The notes below the pieces were generated by a model. It made no database searches. It was not told the DNA's origin and saw nothing but the letters and a program-made list of their open reading frames with translations. The translations under genes were made by a program, and so were the position numbers. From Bacillus chungangensis (GTDB taxonomy: Bacteria > Bacillota > Bacilli > Bacillales > Bacillaceae_C), in contig NZ_JAUSTT010000022.1 in NCBI RefSeq assembly GCF_030812995.1, forward strand, positions 27,792 to 91,791: 64,000 nucleotides of DNA. Direction: 5' to 3'. Numbering within the stretch: position 1 is the stretch's first letter; each line of letters opens with the position of its first letter. Positions 55,214-63,980 of this stretch are shown here, one piece after another.

Positions 55214-56382
55214 AAAAAATAACTGCTTTTTTCATTTGTATTTCTTGCCTTCTCTTCTTAACAGGATGTCATGGCCATCGAAGTATTCAAGATTTGACTT
55301 ATATTGTTGCGATTGGCATTGACTATGACCTTGATAAAAAAGAGTATATTGTTTATACGCAATCCATCGATTTCATGAATGTCGCAAAACAGGAAGGCGG
55401 CAGGCAAACAGAACCGATACCGAATTGGATCGGAATTGGAAGAGGAAAGACAATTTATTTAGCTCTGAGCAACCTCTTTCCAAAATCACAACCACCGCTA
55501 TTTTTAGGACATCTAAAAGCGATTATTTTTAGTGAAACAATTTTAAAGCATAAGTTCAAAGAGATCATCAGTGACTTAGGAAGAAATGAAACATTTCGCT
55601 ATACAGTCAACATGTTTGCAACAGATGAATCATTAGAAAAAATACTGTCGCAAAATGTACTATTTCATTATCCTCCGCTCCATAACTACCTCTCTAGAAA
55701 TACGATTGGTAGCGGGGATACAGACTTCATTCAACTAATGACGGGAAAAATGATTGTAAGCAACTATTATAAACCAATTGGCAGCGTCATGATTCCTTCG
55801 TTTGGGATTAGTGAACATACATGGAAATCCGATGGCACATATCCAGTCATTTATACAAAAGGAGCCTATTTTTTTCAGCAAAAAAAATATAAAGGATTTT
55901 TAAAAATGGATCAATTAAAAGGATTTATATGGAAATCTCAAAGGCCATTTAAACAAACATTGCCAATTTATAGGGATGGAGATTTAATTGCTGTTATTTC
56001 AGTATTCAATCCAACGATGGATATTAAAGTAAGGGAACAGTCATTATTTCCGACATTTGATATTCATGCAAATGTACAAGCTTCTCTCGTTGAAAAGAGA
56101 GAAAATATCTCTTTTTCGGAGTTGCATGAAGAAACAAGCAAATCTCTAAAAAAAGTCATCTTTGACACTTATGAGCATGGTTTCAAAAGAAAGTTGGACA
56201 TCTTTAACTTAGGAGATCGCTGGTATCGTTTTCATCGTCATCATTTTAAGGCGTTCTCTAAATCAAATCCTTCTGCATTTTATTTAAAAAAAAATGCGCT
56301 TAAAAATATTGAGTTAGAAGTGGAATTCACTAATTTTAACAGCTTTAAATATAACCATCATCAACAAAATTATCATGACTAG
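55210..56382 (+). CDS. spore germination lipoprotein, GerC type
   Basis: A 390-residue lipoprotein of the Ger(x)C family. The signal peptide MKKITAFFICISCLLFLTGC ends in the lipobox LTGC with Cys20 as the lipid site. The family start (HRSIQDLTYIVAIGIDYD) and LGHLKAIIFSETIL follow. It is the last gene of the operon and completes one A-B-C germinant receptor. The C-terminal NLGDRWYRFHRHHF is typical. Confidence 0.92.
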   Translation: MKKITAFFICISCLLFLTGCHGHRSIQDLTYIVAIGIDYDLDKKEYIVYTQSIDFMNVAKQEGGRQTEPIPNWIGIGRGKTIYLALSNLFPKSQPPLFLGHLKAIIFSETILKHKFKEIISDLGRNETFRYTVNMFATDESLEKILSQNVLFHYPPLHNYLSRNTIGSGDTDFIQLMTGKMIVSNYYKPIGSVMIPSFGISEHTWKSDGTYPVIYTKGAYFFQQKKYKGFLKMDQLKGFIWKSQRPFKQTLPIYRDGDLIAVISVFNPTMDIKVREQSLFPTFDIHANVQASLVEKRENISFSELHEETSKSLKKVIFDTYEHGFKRKLDIFNLGDRWYRFHRHHFKAFSKSNPSAFYLKKNALKNIELEVEFTNFNSFKYNHHQQNYHD

Positions 56383-56528
56383 TCAATCAAGCAATCCGCT
56401 GGGTGACTTTATGATTGCAGCACTTTAGTAAACCTTAAAAAATAAAAGTTGACATAAGATGAGGAATCAAGTTAAGCTAAACTAAAATAAAGCTTATGAA
56501 CGCTGGATAAGAAGAAAGAAGGAATCGT

Positions 56529-57134
56529 ATGATAGAATCAAGATATAAGTTAAAAATGATGATTGTTGCTGCACTCTTCTCCGCTATCATAGGAATATTA
56601 GCACAAATAACAATCCCATTGCCGATTATACCAATAACTGGCCAAACATTAGCTATTGGATTGGCAGCAACCATCTTAGGAGCAGCATATGGAACGCTTT
56701 CTGTTTTCCTTTACCTATTGATCGGTATGATAGGCGTTCCTGTTTTTGCGCAATTAACAGCAGGATTAGGCATTCTCATCGGCCCGACAGGCGGATTTTT
56801 GGTTGGTTTTATTCCTGCTGCTTTTATCATCGGTTTTTTCTTAGAAAAAACTGCCTTTACGATCAAAAATGCCATTATTGCAAATACAATTGGCATGTTT
56901 GTAACACTATTGATTGGGACAGTTTGGTGGAAAAATCAGGCTGATTTATCGTGGACTGCTGCCTTTGCAGGTGGTTTTACACCATTTGTTATCGTTGGCA
57001 TTATTAAAGCAGTACTTGCCTCATGGTTCGGAATTATCGTTAGAAATCGCTTACTGGCCGCCAATCTTTTATATACAGTTGGCAGTAAGAAAGCATCATC
57101 TCATTCAGCGTATAAAGATCTTGAAATGCCATGA
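56529..57134 (+). CDS. bioY: biotin transporter BioY
   Basis: A 201-residue S component of a biotin ECF transporter with six helices. PLPIIPITGQTLAIGLAATILG, VFLYLLIGMIGVPVFAQ and the glycine-rich GPTGGFLVGFIPAAFIIGF are family signatures. The helix 3 to 4 region carries the GxPVF motif. It stands alone between the germination operon and a convergent NorD-type gene. I saw no convincing BirA operator upstream. Confidence 0.93.
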   Translation: MIESRYKLKMMIVAALFSAIIGILAQITIPLPIIPITGQTLAIGLAATILGAAYGTLSVFLYLLIGMIGVPVFAQLTAGLGILIGPTGGFLVGFIPAAFIIGFFLEKTAFTIKNAIIANTIGMFVTLLIGTVWWKNQADLSWTAAFAGGFTPFVIVGIIKAVLASWFGIIVRNRLLAANLLYTVGSKKASSHSAYKDLEMP

Positions 57135-57181
57135 TAGCCTACTCATTGTATCAAGCAGCACTGCCAACTATATTTATTTAG

Positions 57182-57216
57182 AGATGGGAGCTAGGTCTCT
57201 CTTCCCATCTTTCTTT
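57182..57216 (+). terminator. terminator of bioY
   Basis: AGATGGGA and TCCCATCT form a stem with an inner GAG/CTC pairing and are followed by TTCTTTCATTTTC. Confidence 0.65.
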
Positions 57217-57273
57217 CATTTTCAAAAGAATCATCGATAAGGTTTTTTCATACCTTTTTCGGACATGCTTTTG

Positions 57274-59193
57274 TTACTTTAATATTTGGCCTATTAATTT
57301 TTTCAACAATGGATAAAGTATGTCTGGCAGCTCATCAATATTTGAAACAGGAACACTGTATTTTCCATAAATATTTTCTATCGTGCGTTTTTGCCTCTCT
57401 TCAATTGTTCCATTCGAGAGGAAGACGTTCATCACAATAATTCCTTGCTTTCTGGCATTTAAAACTGCTTCATGTGTATCAACGATACCATTTTGGTCAT
57501 AGTGAAAGGCAGCTGGCTCTCCATCTGAGAAAATGAGCAAAAACTTTTGTTTTTCATAACGGGCTTTTAGATTCTCTGTTACCTTGCGAATTGCATATCC
57601 ATCCCGATTATCCTCCTCAGGCTTTAACTGCATAATCGCTGCGCCTTGCTTCTTGTGAAAACAATTTACATTTGAAACGACCGGAAAAAAATAATTGGGC
57701 TGTTTTTCTGTCGTTGAACTGCTAGTGTCTTCCCAAAAACCTACAATCTCATGTTGAATGCGCAACAACCTTAACGCTTCATGGAACAAAACAATCCCTA
57801 GTTTTGTTTGTTCCATTTTGTCTGCCATAGATGCTGAACAATCGACTAAAAGCATAAAAACAGCATCCAATTCAGGAGCTGGAGCGTTTTTTTTGTAAAA
57901 AAGCCGTGGATACTCTTCCGTAAAGTACCGCACCAGCTTTTGATCAAGAGAACCATAATGTACATTCTTCCGTGGTCCAGTCTGTTTCTGTTCTAGTGTT
58001 TTCTGAATCATATTAACTAATTTCTTTAAGTGTGTTGCTATTTTTTGTTTATACGTGCGATACGTATCCATTTCTTCGGAAGTTGGATGAGCGGGTGTCA
58101 GGAAGATGGAAGAAGCAAATCGATTCGCAAAGCCATATTTGTCATGGCCTGATTTAACTATATTACGATGGAGTGCAGCCTCCTCTATCTCATCATAATC
58201 ATTGCGAACAGAACGTCGATTTGAACCTTTAGCAATAGATAATAACGTTGGATCACCTTCGTCCTCCTCCCGTCCCCCATCACTTCCTAAGCGGGTCTGT
58301 GTTCCTTTCTCTAAATCGAAGGAAAAAAAGGTTCTTCCTATTTCTTTTGTTTCCCGATGCCACATGTCCATTTTTTCTGCTAAGCGTTCTGCTCCTCTCT
58401 CTTCCTCTTCTTTCGCAATATCTCGATTTTGCAATGGGTCTTTTCTCTTTAAATCGGTAAATGCAAGACCATTTTCTCCATGTCCTATTAGTACAGGCAA
58501 ATGAAAATACGTTTGCAGCATATCAGCATCAAGCACTTCTTGGAGCACATCAATGAGGGCTAAACATTGATCGCTTGTTGCTCTCGTATTTGTTGTTTCA
58601 TAGAAGGCTGAAAGCTGTTGTCTAATAATTGGCATGGCAAAAGAAATGGACTCGTTTAGGAAAGGCAATGATATAATCGGTGAAGCCGCTGTTAATAATA
58701 AGTAACAAACATTAAACAATGCATCAGAAAAACGGCTCTGTTCCAAATTTACTTGGAGCTGAGTAGAAAAATAGCGGCGTAGCATAAAACGACGCTGCTG
58801 AAAAACACGCTTCGTGCCGGGACGTTCCCTCTTACAAATTTCCTCGAGACGCAAATCCTCAGCCATCATCATCAATTGTTTTGCGAAGCTTTGGATTGTT
58901 GTCTTTTTAATGTATTTATGATAGTCAGCAACAATGGCTTCTTCCGTATAATTTGCATTGCCAATTACTCGCAAGAATACGTCACTTTTCATGCCATTTT
59001 TACACTGTTCTTCTGGACGATGCTGCCAAAAGTGGCTTATATAAACCACTTTGCTATGGCTATCTAAATAAGAATGAGCACCGAATTGAATTTGATAATC
59101 TTGATCCGCTGCTAACGTTTTTGTTAAATCAGTTAGCTCCATATAAAGACTTGCATCTACTTGTTCATCATTAAATTGGATAAAACGTCTCAT
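57274..59193 (-). CDS. NorD-type von Willebrand A domain protein (YojO-like)
   Basis: A 639-residue protein. The C-terminal third is a VWA domain with a complete MIDAS motif DCSASM (Asp451) and FSDGEPAAF. The N-terminal and central parts are family-specific and include a low-complexity charged region (GGREEDEGDP). It is paired with the MoxR-type ATPase gene 12 bases upstream, as yojN-yojO in B. subtilis and norQ-norD in denitrifiers, where the pair helps assemble or activate a metal enzyme. No nitric oxide reductase structural gene is in the window, so the target is unknown. Confidence 0.88.
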   Translation of the reverse strand: MRRFIQFNDEQVDASLYMELTDLTKTLAADQDYQIQFGAHSYLDSHSKVVYISHFWQHRPEEQCKNGMKSDVFLRVIGNANYTEEAIVADYHKYIKKTTIQSFAKQLMMMAEDLRLEEICKRERPGTKRVFQQRRFMLRRYFSTQLQVNLEQSRFSDALFNVCYLLLTAASPIISLPFLNESISFAMPIIRQQLSAFYETTNTRATSDQCLALIDVLQEVLDADMLQTYFHLPVLIGHGENGLAFTDLKRKDPLQNRDIAKEEEERGAERLAEKMDMWHRETKEIGRTFFSFDLEKGTQTRLGSDGGREEDEGDPTLLSIAKGSNRRSVRNDYDEIEEAALHRNIVKSGHDKYGFANRFASSIFLTPAHPTSEEMDTYRTYKQKIATHLKKLVNMIQKTLEQKQTGPRKNVHYGSLDQKLVRYFTEEYPRLFYKKNAPAPELDAVFMLLVDCSASMADKMEQTKLGIVLFHEALRLLRIQHEIVGFWEDTSSSTTEKQPNYFFPVVSNVNCFHKKQGAAIMQLKPEEDNRDGYAIRKVTENLKARYEKQKFLLIFSDGEPAAFHYDQNGIVDTHEAVLNARKQGIIVMNVFLSNGTIEERQKRTIENIYGKYSVPVSNIDELPDILYPLLKKLIGQILK

Positions 59194-59205
59194 TCAACCA
59201 GCTCC

Positions 59206-60090
59206 CTACTCAAACAATGTTTCAGCAATATTTTGAACTGCTGCCTTTTCGCGAGCATCTTCTAATTTATCCATAATTCCACGTCGAATAGCACGTAATG
59301 GAGGTAAGTATAACGCTAAATCGCACGTATCAATGAGAGCTCTAATCGATGCCGCCTCCTCTGATACAACACCATTTTTAACTTGAACAATTAAATCTTT
59401 TGATAACATCACAAAACGATCCAGCAGTACTGGATCTTGGAGTTTGCTTTCCACTTCAAGAACTCGCTTCAACGTTTCCGCTTGAATATAAGGAATATCT
59501 ATGACAACAAAGCGATTTTTCAATGCTTCATTTAATGGAACCGTACCAATATAGCCCTCATTAATTGCCGCAATAACCCCAAATCCTTCTTGTGCTTGAA
59601 CAACTTCGCTCGTAAAAGGATTCGTGATCATATGGCGATAATCAAGAACACCATTTAAAATCGGCAATGTTTCTGGTTTCGCCATGTTGATTTCATCGAT
59701 ATATAATAAATGCCCTTTTGTCATTGCTTTTATGACTGGTCCAGGTATAAAGCTGATCTCACTTTTACCTGCAATGTGTCGAATCGTTTTAAAACCGAGC
59801 AATGCTTCCGCATCCATATCAACAGAACAATTGATGCTATGCATAGGCTGGGAGAAAATTGCAGATAATGTTTCAGCGAGCTTCGTTTTTCCAGAACCAG
59901 TTGGGCCTTTCAGCAATACATTTTTCCCTAAAGCTAAAGCAGTGATAGCATCATACAAAACAGGTTCATCAGCAGCTACGTACCCTTCATTTCCTATTAA
60001 ATAACCATATTCCTTATCTTGCTGAAATGATTGTTTTCTGTTTTTGATCATTGCTTGTACCGCTTTTGGCAAATTAATCGTATTTATCAT
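59206..60090 (-). CDS. NorQ/CbbQ-type MoxR AAA+ ATPase (YojN-like)
   Basis: A 294-residue ATPase. Walker A is GPTGSGKTK (62-70), Walker B LLYIDEIN (about 128-135), followed by [15 protein letters not shown] and the sensor region [20 protein letters not shown]. The C-terminal CbbQ segment is present. It is the upstream member of the pair and should form hexameric rings that work with the VWA protein to remodel a client enzyme. A weak Fnr-like site lies just before the start codon. Confidence 0.9.
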   Translation of the reverse strand: MINTINLPKAVQAMIKNRKQSFQQDKEYGYLIGNEGYVAADEPVLYDAITALALGKNVLLKGPTGSGKTKLAETLSAIFSQPMHSINCSVDMDAEALLGFKTIRHIAGKSEISFIPGPVIKAMTKGHLLYIDEINMAKPETLPILNGVLDYRHMITNPFTSEVVQAQEGFGVIAAINEGYIGTVPLNEALKNRFVVIDIPYIQAETLKRVLEVESKLQDPVLLDRFVMLSKDLIVQVKNGVVSEEAASIRALIDTCDLALYLPPLRAIRRGIMDKLEDAREKAAVQNIAETLFE

Positions 60091-60671
60091 CTCATCTATC
60101 CCTTTCTTTCATGATAGTGAATATTTGCACATACATTATAATATCATAATGACGATAGCAATGTTGTTTTATATGTTAGCTCAATCTAAACATTGCCGTT
60201 ATCGGGATGATTTGATTATATATCGCTCTAATTTACTTTACAAAACTTAAATATGACATTTCAATATTTTTGTAAGCAAAAAAGCATTCTTATTCCATGT
60301 TTTTAGAAATGCTGCAAGTTTTTAATGAATGAAAATATCTTTAACAAAATACATTTATTACCTTCTAATGATAAGAAAGCCCTTCCTATCGTTTATGAAG
60401 CTGCTGCTTTTTGTCTGATTCAAAGTATACGCTCGGGCGAATTTCTCAATAAAAGCAGGGAAAAAATAATAGCTTTTTTATACTAGTCGTTTATCATAAG
60501 TCCTAGGATATATTTCATCTTACTTTTTTTCTACTAAAGCAAGATTATTTTGTGCAAAAGATTTATCTCCCACTTAAACAATTTTGTAGTGGGAGAATTC
60601 CTTTGGAAAGCTGTTATTCACTTTTTTATCGTGCAAGCAATAGAAACTAACGAAAAGCTTTACAATCCCTC
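60091..60671. promoter_or_regulatory. spacer with weak Fnr-like site (60116-60131) and a hairpin (60567-60595)
   Basis: AGTGAATATTTGCACA, 26 bases upstream of the norQ-type start, matches eight of ten defined positions of TGTGA-N6-TCACA. Its position very near the start codon is unusual for an activator site. At 60567-60595 CTCCCACT pairs with AGTGGGAG and may end rok transcription. I see no gene in the remaining AT-rich sequence. Confidence 0.35.
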
Positions 60672-61184
60672 TTATGATCCATCATACATGTATAGTCCTC
60701 TAGCAGGTTTTTTAATATGGTCATACAAATTTTCAACTGTTTTCATAAAAGAAGTCATATTCGGAATAGTCAGGCCCGTTCTATGTTCGATCTCCTTTTT
60801 TAGTACGATGCCGCGCATTGGCTCGGACTGTTCTTTTAATATTGCGACGGCAACCTCTCTCATTTTACTAGATTTGCTTCTTCTTGATGGCCTGCTTCGT
60901 CGGATTTTTTTGATCGTCGTTTCCTGAGGCTCTTCAACATTCATAGCTTGAAAAGCATTCGTTTCATTTTCAATATTCGCTTGGGGAGTTTGTGGCATTT
61001 CTTCCAAAACCTTTTGATTAATTTCAGCCGCTTTATTCATTGCGCCTTTTGGTTCTTTGTCATCAAGCTCTCTTAAACGTTCGTATATGGTGATTCGCTC
61101 TGCTCGGAGTTCCTTTAATAAACGTTCCTCTGCTTCTCTTAACTGCTCTATTCTCATCTGTAACGCCGCTCTCTCATCAAACAT
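60672..61184 (-). CDS. rok: nucleoid-associated repressor Rok
   Basis: A 170-residue protein. The N-terminal oligomerisation coiled coil (MFDERAALQMRIEQLREAEE, then ERITIYERLRELDDKE) closely follows B. subtilis Rok. A variable linker (about 60-95) comes next. After the basic patch RRSRPSRRSKSSKMREVAVA there is a winged-helix DNA-binding domain (LKKEIEHRTGLTIPNMTSFM, ending KKPARGLYMYDG). Rok coats AT-rich foreign DNA and silences it, and in B. subtilis also represses comK. The protein is about 20 residues shorter than the B. subtilis one, mainly in the linker. Confidence 0.9.
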   Translation of the reverse strand: MFDERAALQMRIEQLREAEERLLKELRAERITIYERLRELDDKEPKGAMNKAAEINQKVLEEMPQTPQANIENETNAFQAMNVEEPQETTIKKIRRSRPSRRSKSSKMREVAVAILKEQSEPMRGIVLKKEIEHRTGLTIPNMTSFMKTVENLYDHIKKPARGLYMYDGS

Positions 61185-61283
61185 ATTTCACCCTCCTGAA
61201 TAATCTCTCTAGTATAAACATAGTTAAATTATATGATAGTTTTTAAAAAAACAACAGCGAATTTTAAATTTTGCTATTTTTAC

Positions 61284-61299
61284 ATAAAGTATACTTTAT
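61284..61299. promoter_or_regulatory. 16-base perfect palindrome upstream of rok
   Basis: ATAAAGTATACTTTAT is an exact palindrome located 100 bases upstream of the rok start and 145 bases upstream of the aldehyde dehydrogenase start. It could be an operator for either gene. Rok is known to autoregulate in B. subtilis, but it does not require palindromes. Confidence 0.4.
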
Positions 61300-61444
61300 C
61301 AGAGGATACAGGCGCAATGTCGATTTTCATCAGTTTATGCCATTATATTTCGTAATTTTACGAATTTTATTACTTGAATCAATATATATTCATTAGTAAC
61401 ATAGAGGTGAGAAATATCTTGTAAAGCAAATAGGGAGGTAGACG

Positions 61445-62932
61445 ATGAATCAAAAAACGGAAAGCAAAATTGATGAACGTGTAAGTGAATTCCTCAAAGG
61501 ACCGAAACTGCTTTATATCAACGGTGAATTTGTGGAAAGTCTCTCTGGAAAAACATTCGATACCCCTAACCCAGCAACTGGTGAAACACTGGCAAAAGTC
61601 TATGAGGCAGGAGCAGCAGATATTGATTTAGCTGTGAGAGCAGCTAGAAAAGCGTTCGATGAAGGCAAATGGTCTAAAATAAGTGCTGCTCAAAGAAGTC
61701 GTCTCATTTATAAACTAGCTGACTTAATGGAGGAGCATAGTGAGGCATTAGCTCAATTAGAAACGTTAGATAACGGAAAACCAATTAGGGAAACTACACA
61801 TGCTGATATCCCTTTGGCTATTGAACACCTTCGCTATTATGCCGGCTGGTCAACCAAAATTACTGGACAAACCATCCCGGTTGCCGGCCCTTATTTTACT
61901 TATACACGCCACGAAGCAATTGGAGTCGTCGGCCAAATCATTCCTTGGAATTTTCCACTACTGATGGCGATGTGGAAACTAGGTGCAGCACTTGCAACAG
62001 GCTGTACAATTGTACTTAAACCAGCAGAACAAACACCGCTTTCCGCCCTTTATTTAGCTTCATTAATTGAAGAAGCTGGATTCCCTCCAGGTGTAATCAA
62101 TATTGTTCCTGGCTTTGGTGAACCAGCAGGATCATCATTGGTCGATCATCCTCTTGTCGATAAGATTGCCTTTACTGGATCAACAGAGGTCGGAAAGCTT
62201 ATTATGTCAAAAGCATCTCAGTCATTGAAGCGGGTTACATTAGAATTAGGAGGAAAATCACCAAATATTATCTTACCTGATGCCGATCTGACTAAAGCGA
62301 TTCCAGGAGCTTTAAATGGCGTTATGTTTAATCAAGGCCAAGTTTGCAGCGCTGGTTCTCGTGTATTCATTCAAAAGAAAGAATTTGACCATGTTGTCGC
62401 CGATATGGCCGCACATGCCAAAAAAATAAAACAAGGTGCAGGCATTGAAAAAGAGACACAGATGGGTCCGCTTGTCTCTTCAGAACAGCAAGAACGGGTA
62501 ATGGGATATATTGATAAAGGAATCAATGAAGGAGCAGAATTGCTTGCAGGGGGAAATAAACCAAATAATGGAGGCTACTTTGTCGAGCCAACGATCTTTG
62601 CAGATGTACGCGACGAAATGACCATTGCTAAAGAAGAAATCTTTGGCCCAGTCATTGCTGCTATGCCTTTCGATGATTTAGATGAAGTAATTGCTAGAGC
62701 GAATAGCAGCAGCTATGGATTAGCTTCCGGCGTTTGGACTCGCGACTTAGCGAAGGCCCATTATCTTGCCAGTAAAATTAGAGCTGGAACTGTATGGGTA
62801 AACACATATAATGCATTTGATGCAGCAGCGCCATTTGGGGGTTATAAAGAGTCGGGAATCGGCCGCGAAATGGGCTCATATGCCTTAAATAACTACACAG
62901 AAGTAAAAAGTGTTTGGATTTCTATGCGCTAA
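61445..62932 (+). CDS. dhaS: NAD(P)-dependent aldehyde dehydrogenase (DhaS-like)
   Basis: A 495-residue class 1/2 aldehyde dehydrogenase. The glutamate motif LELGGKSPNI and the cysteine motif FNQGQVCSAGSR hold the catalytic residues. GQIIPWNFPLLMAMWKLGAAL and FTGSTEVGKLI form the cofactor site. It ends GGYKESGIGREMGSYALNNY, as in the B. subtilis DhaS group, which has the same length. AGGGAGGTAGACG precedes the ATG. It oxidises aldehydes to acids; the preferred substrate is not certain. Confidence 0.9.
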   Translation: MNQKTESKIDERVSEFLKGPKLLYINGEFVESLSGKTFDTPNPATGETLAKVYEAGAADIDLAVRAARKAFDEGKWSKISAAQRSRLIYKLADLMEEHSEALAQLETLDNGKPIRETTHADIPLAIEHLRYYAGWSTKITGQTIPVAGPYFTYTRHEAIGVVGQIIPWNFPLLMAMWKLGAALATGCTIVLKPAEQTPLSALYLASLIEEAGFPPGVINIVPGFGEPAGSSLVDHPLVDKIAFTGSTEVGKLIMSKASQSLKRVTLELGGKSPNIILPDADLTKAIPGALNGVMFNQGQVCSAGSRVFIQKKEFDHVVADMAAHAKKIKQGAGIEKETQMGPLVSSEQQERVMGYIDKGINEGAELLAGGNKPNNGGYFVEPTIFADVRDEMTIAKEEIFGPVIAAMPFDDLDEVIARANSSSYGLASGVWTRDLAKAHYLASKIRAGTVWVNTYNAFDAAAPFGGYKESGIGREMGSYALNNYTEVKSVWISMR

Positions 62933-63112
62933 TAGTAAAGTGTAGCTTTTCTCAGCTTAATTTTTCTGAATCTGCCGCCTATATGCATCGTTCTCTAGTA
63001 GAACAGTAGATTCAAACCAATCAATAATAACAGTTAAATATAAGATATATTAAAAAAACGGAAGACTGAAAAGAACGCTTTTGCATTTATTCTTTTTAGT
63101 CTTCTTGCTTTA
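62933..63112 (+). terminator. spacer with the dhaS terminator (63061-63110)
   Basis: GAAGACTGAAAAGAA and TTCTTTTTAGTCTTC form a 15-base stem with a 14-base loop, about 130 bases past the stop codon. Nothing else is recognised before the repeat copy that follows. Confidence 0.75.
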
Positions 63113-63121
63113 AATCAAAAA

Positions 63122-63280
63122 TAAAGTGAAACTTCCATCAGTGGGGGTTTTCTCTCATCCCCCACTGATGGTTAGTTGAACCAATCGGACATTTACTGGC
63201 AGTTATCCCCCACCTAGACTTCTTCGACTCCTCTTCACTCTTGAGGTGGGGGTCTTACTGCCAGTTAGATGTGGGATAAA
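63122..63280 (+). repeat. modular intergenic repeat, short copy G (minimal form)
   Basis: This is the most compact complete copy. Left hairpin: CCATCAGTGGGGG (63135-63147) with CCCCCACTGATGG (63159-63171). There is no internal module. GAACCAATCGGACATT leads into the right nested stem: ACTGGCAGT (63195-63203) with ACTGCCAGT (63257-63265), and CCCCCACCT (63207-63215) with AGGTGGGGG (63244-63252). It ends TAGATGTGGGATAA. It defines the core shared by all family members. Confidence 0.9.
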
Positions 63281-63756
63281 TATTGCCCTCCACCTACCTT
63301 TATCTCAGCGACGGAGCACTTGACATCTTTAAAGCTAGTGCAAAGGGACGTTCTCCCTTTTGTTCAAGAATATGATGCAAGTCGTTGTTGCGGGCTAACG
63401 TCAACAATTACAACACCCTCTCTCTGCTTATCTGAAAAGAACAAACATACGAGATTAGTCATACTTTTGAATTAATTTTAGTGAAACCCTTTCCAAGTTG
63501 CAATGAAAAAGGTAAAATAATGATTAAATAGGTGTTCGAAAAGTCCGAGATGACCGTTCAACTGGAAGCAATTAGTTCGATGAAATCAGAATAAATGGTT
63601 TTTTCGGAAACGTATAGAAGTAACTTTTTCTACAGGTTATTGCGTATCCGTGCTCAATTTATTTTCTTTGAACTTCTCGGTCTTTTTTGTTCCCCTTTTT
63701 TTTCAACAGGCACATAAAATAGAGAAAAGCAATTAATTTCACAGGGAGGTTTTTTC
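63281..63756. other. spacer before sda
   Basis: About 475 bases with no supportable gene. In B. subtilis sda is activated by DnaA through upstream boxes; I see no exact TTATCCACA-type box here. GGGAGG at 63743-63748 is the sda ribosome binding site. Confidence 0.45.
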
Positions 63757-63882
63757 TTGAAAATTTTAAGCAACGAGCAATTGGTAGCGGCATATCGTGA
63801 TGCGGAAAAGAATGATCAAGATCGTGACTGGGTGAAATTATTGAAAAATGAAATTAAAAAACGTGGGTTAAATCCACAGTAA
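63757..63882 (+). CDS. sda: sporulation checkpoint peptide Sda
   Basis: A 41-residue peptide starting at TTG, 8 bases after GGGAGG. Its sequence (MKILSNEQLVAAYRDAEKND, then RDWVKLLKNEIKKRGL) follows the helical-hairpin pattern of B. subtilis Sda: KLSDELLIESY at the start, RDFIELIENEIKRR at the end. Sda binds the sporulation kinases KinA/KinB and blocks phosphorelay signalling when replication is disturbed. The peptide is slightly shorter than the B. subtilis one, ending GLNPQ. It is monocistronic and followed by a long palindrome. Confidence 0.88.
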   Translation: MKILSNEQLVAAYRDAEKNDQDRDWVKLLKNEIKKRGLNPQ

Positions 63883-63939
63883 TTCTCTATAAGACGATAT
63901 AACGGAAAGAGGCTGGGACATAACTAGCTTCTAAATAAT

Positions 63940-63980
63940 GAGAAAAGTGAATTTGAGGATCCTCAAATTCACTTTTCTCT
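63940..63980. terminator. 40-base perfect palindrome after sda
   Basis: Bases 63940-63979 read the same on both strands, with GAGAAAAGTGAATTTGAGGA as the left half, and are preceded by AGAGGCTGGGACATAA. The hairpin, followed by TATTTTGCG, can act as a terminator for sda. Confidence 0.75.

Noticed and set aside
56440..56528. BirA operator upstream of bioY
   Set aside because: AAGTTGACA...AAGTTAAGC loosely recalls the half-sites, but spacing and symmetry do not fit the known operator well enough.
63266..63279. TGTGGGATAA at the right end of the repeats as a DnaA box
   Set aside because: The DnaA box is TGTGGATAA; the repeat has an extra G in every complete copy, so the nine-base match fails.
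63269..63475. Open frame of 68 codons starting at the right end of repeat copy G
   Set aside because: The start codon is inside the repeat, there is no ribosome binding site and the sequence has no protein-like pattern.
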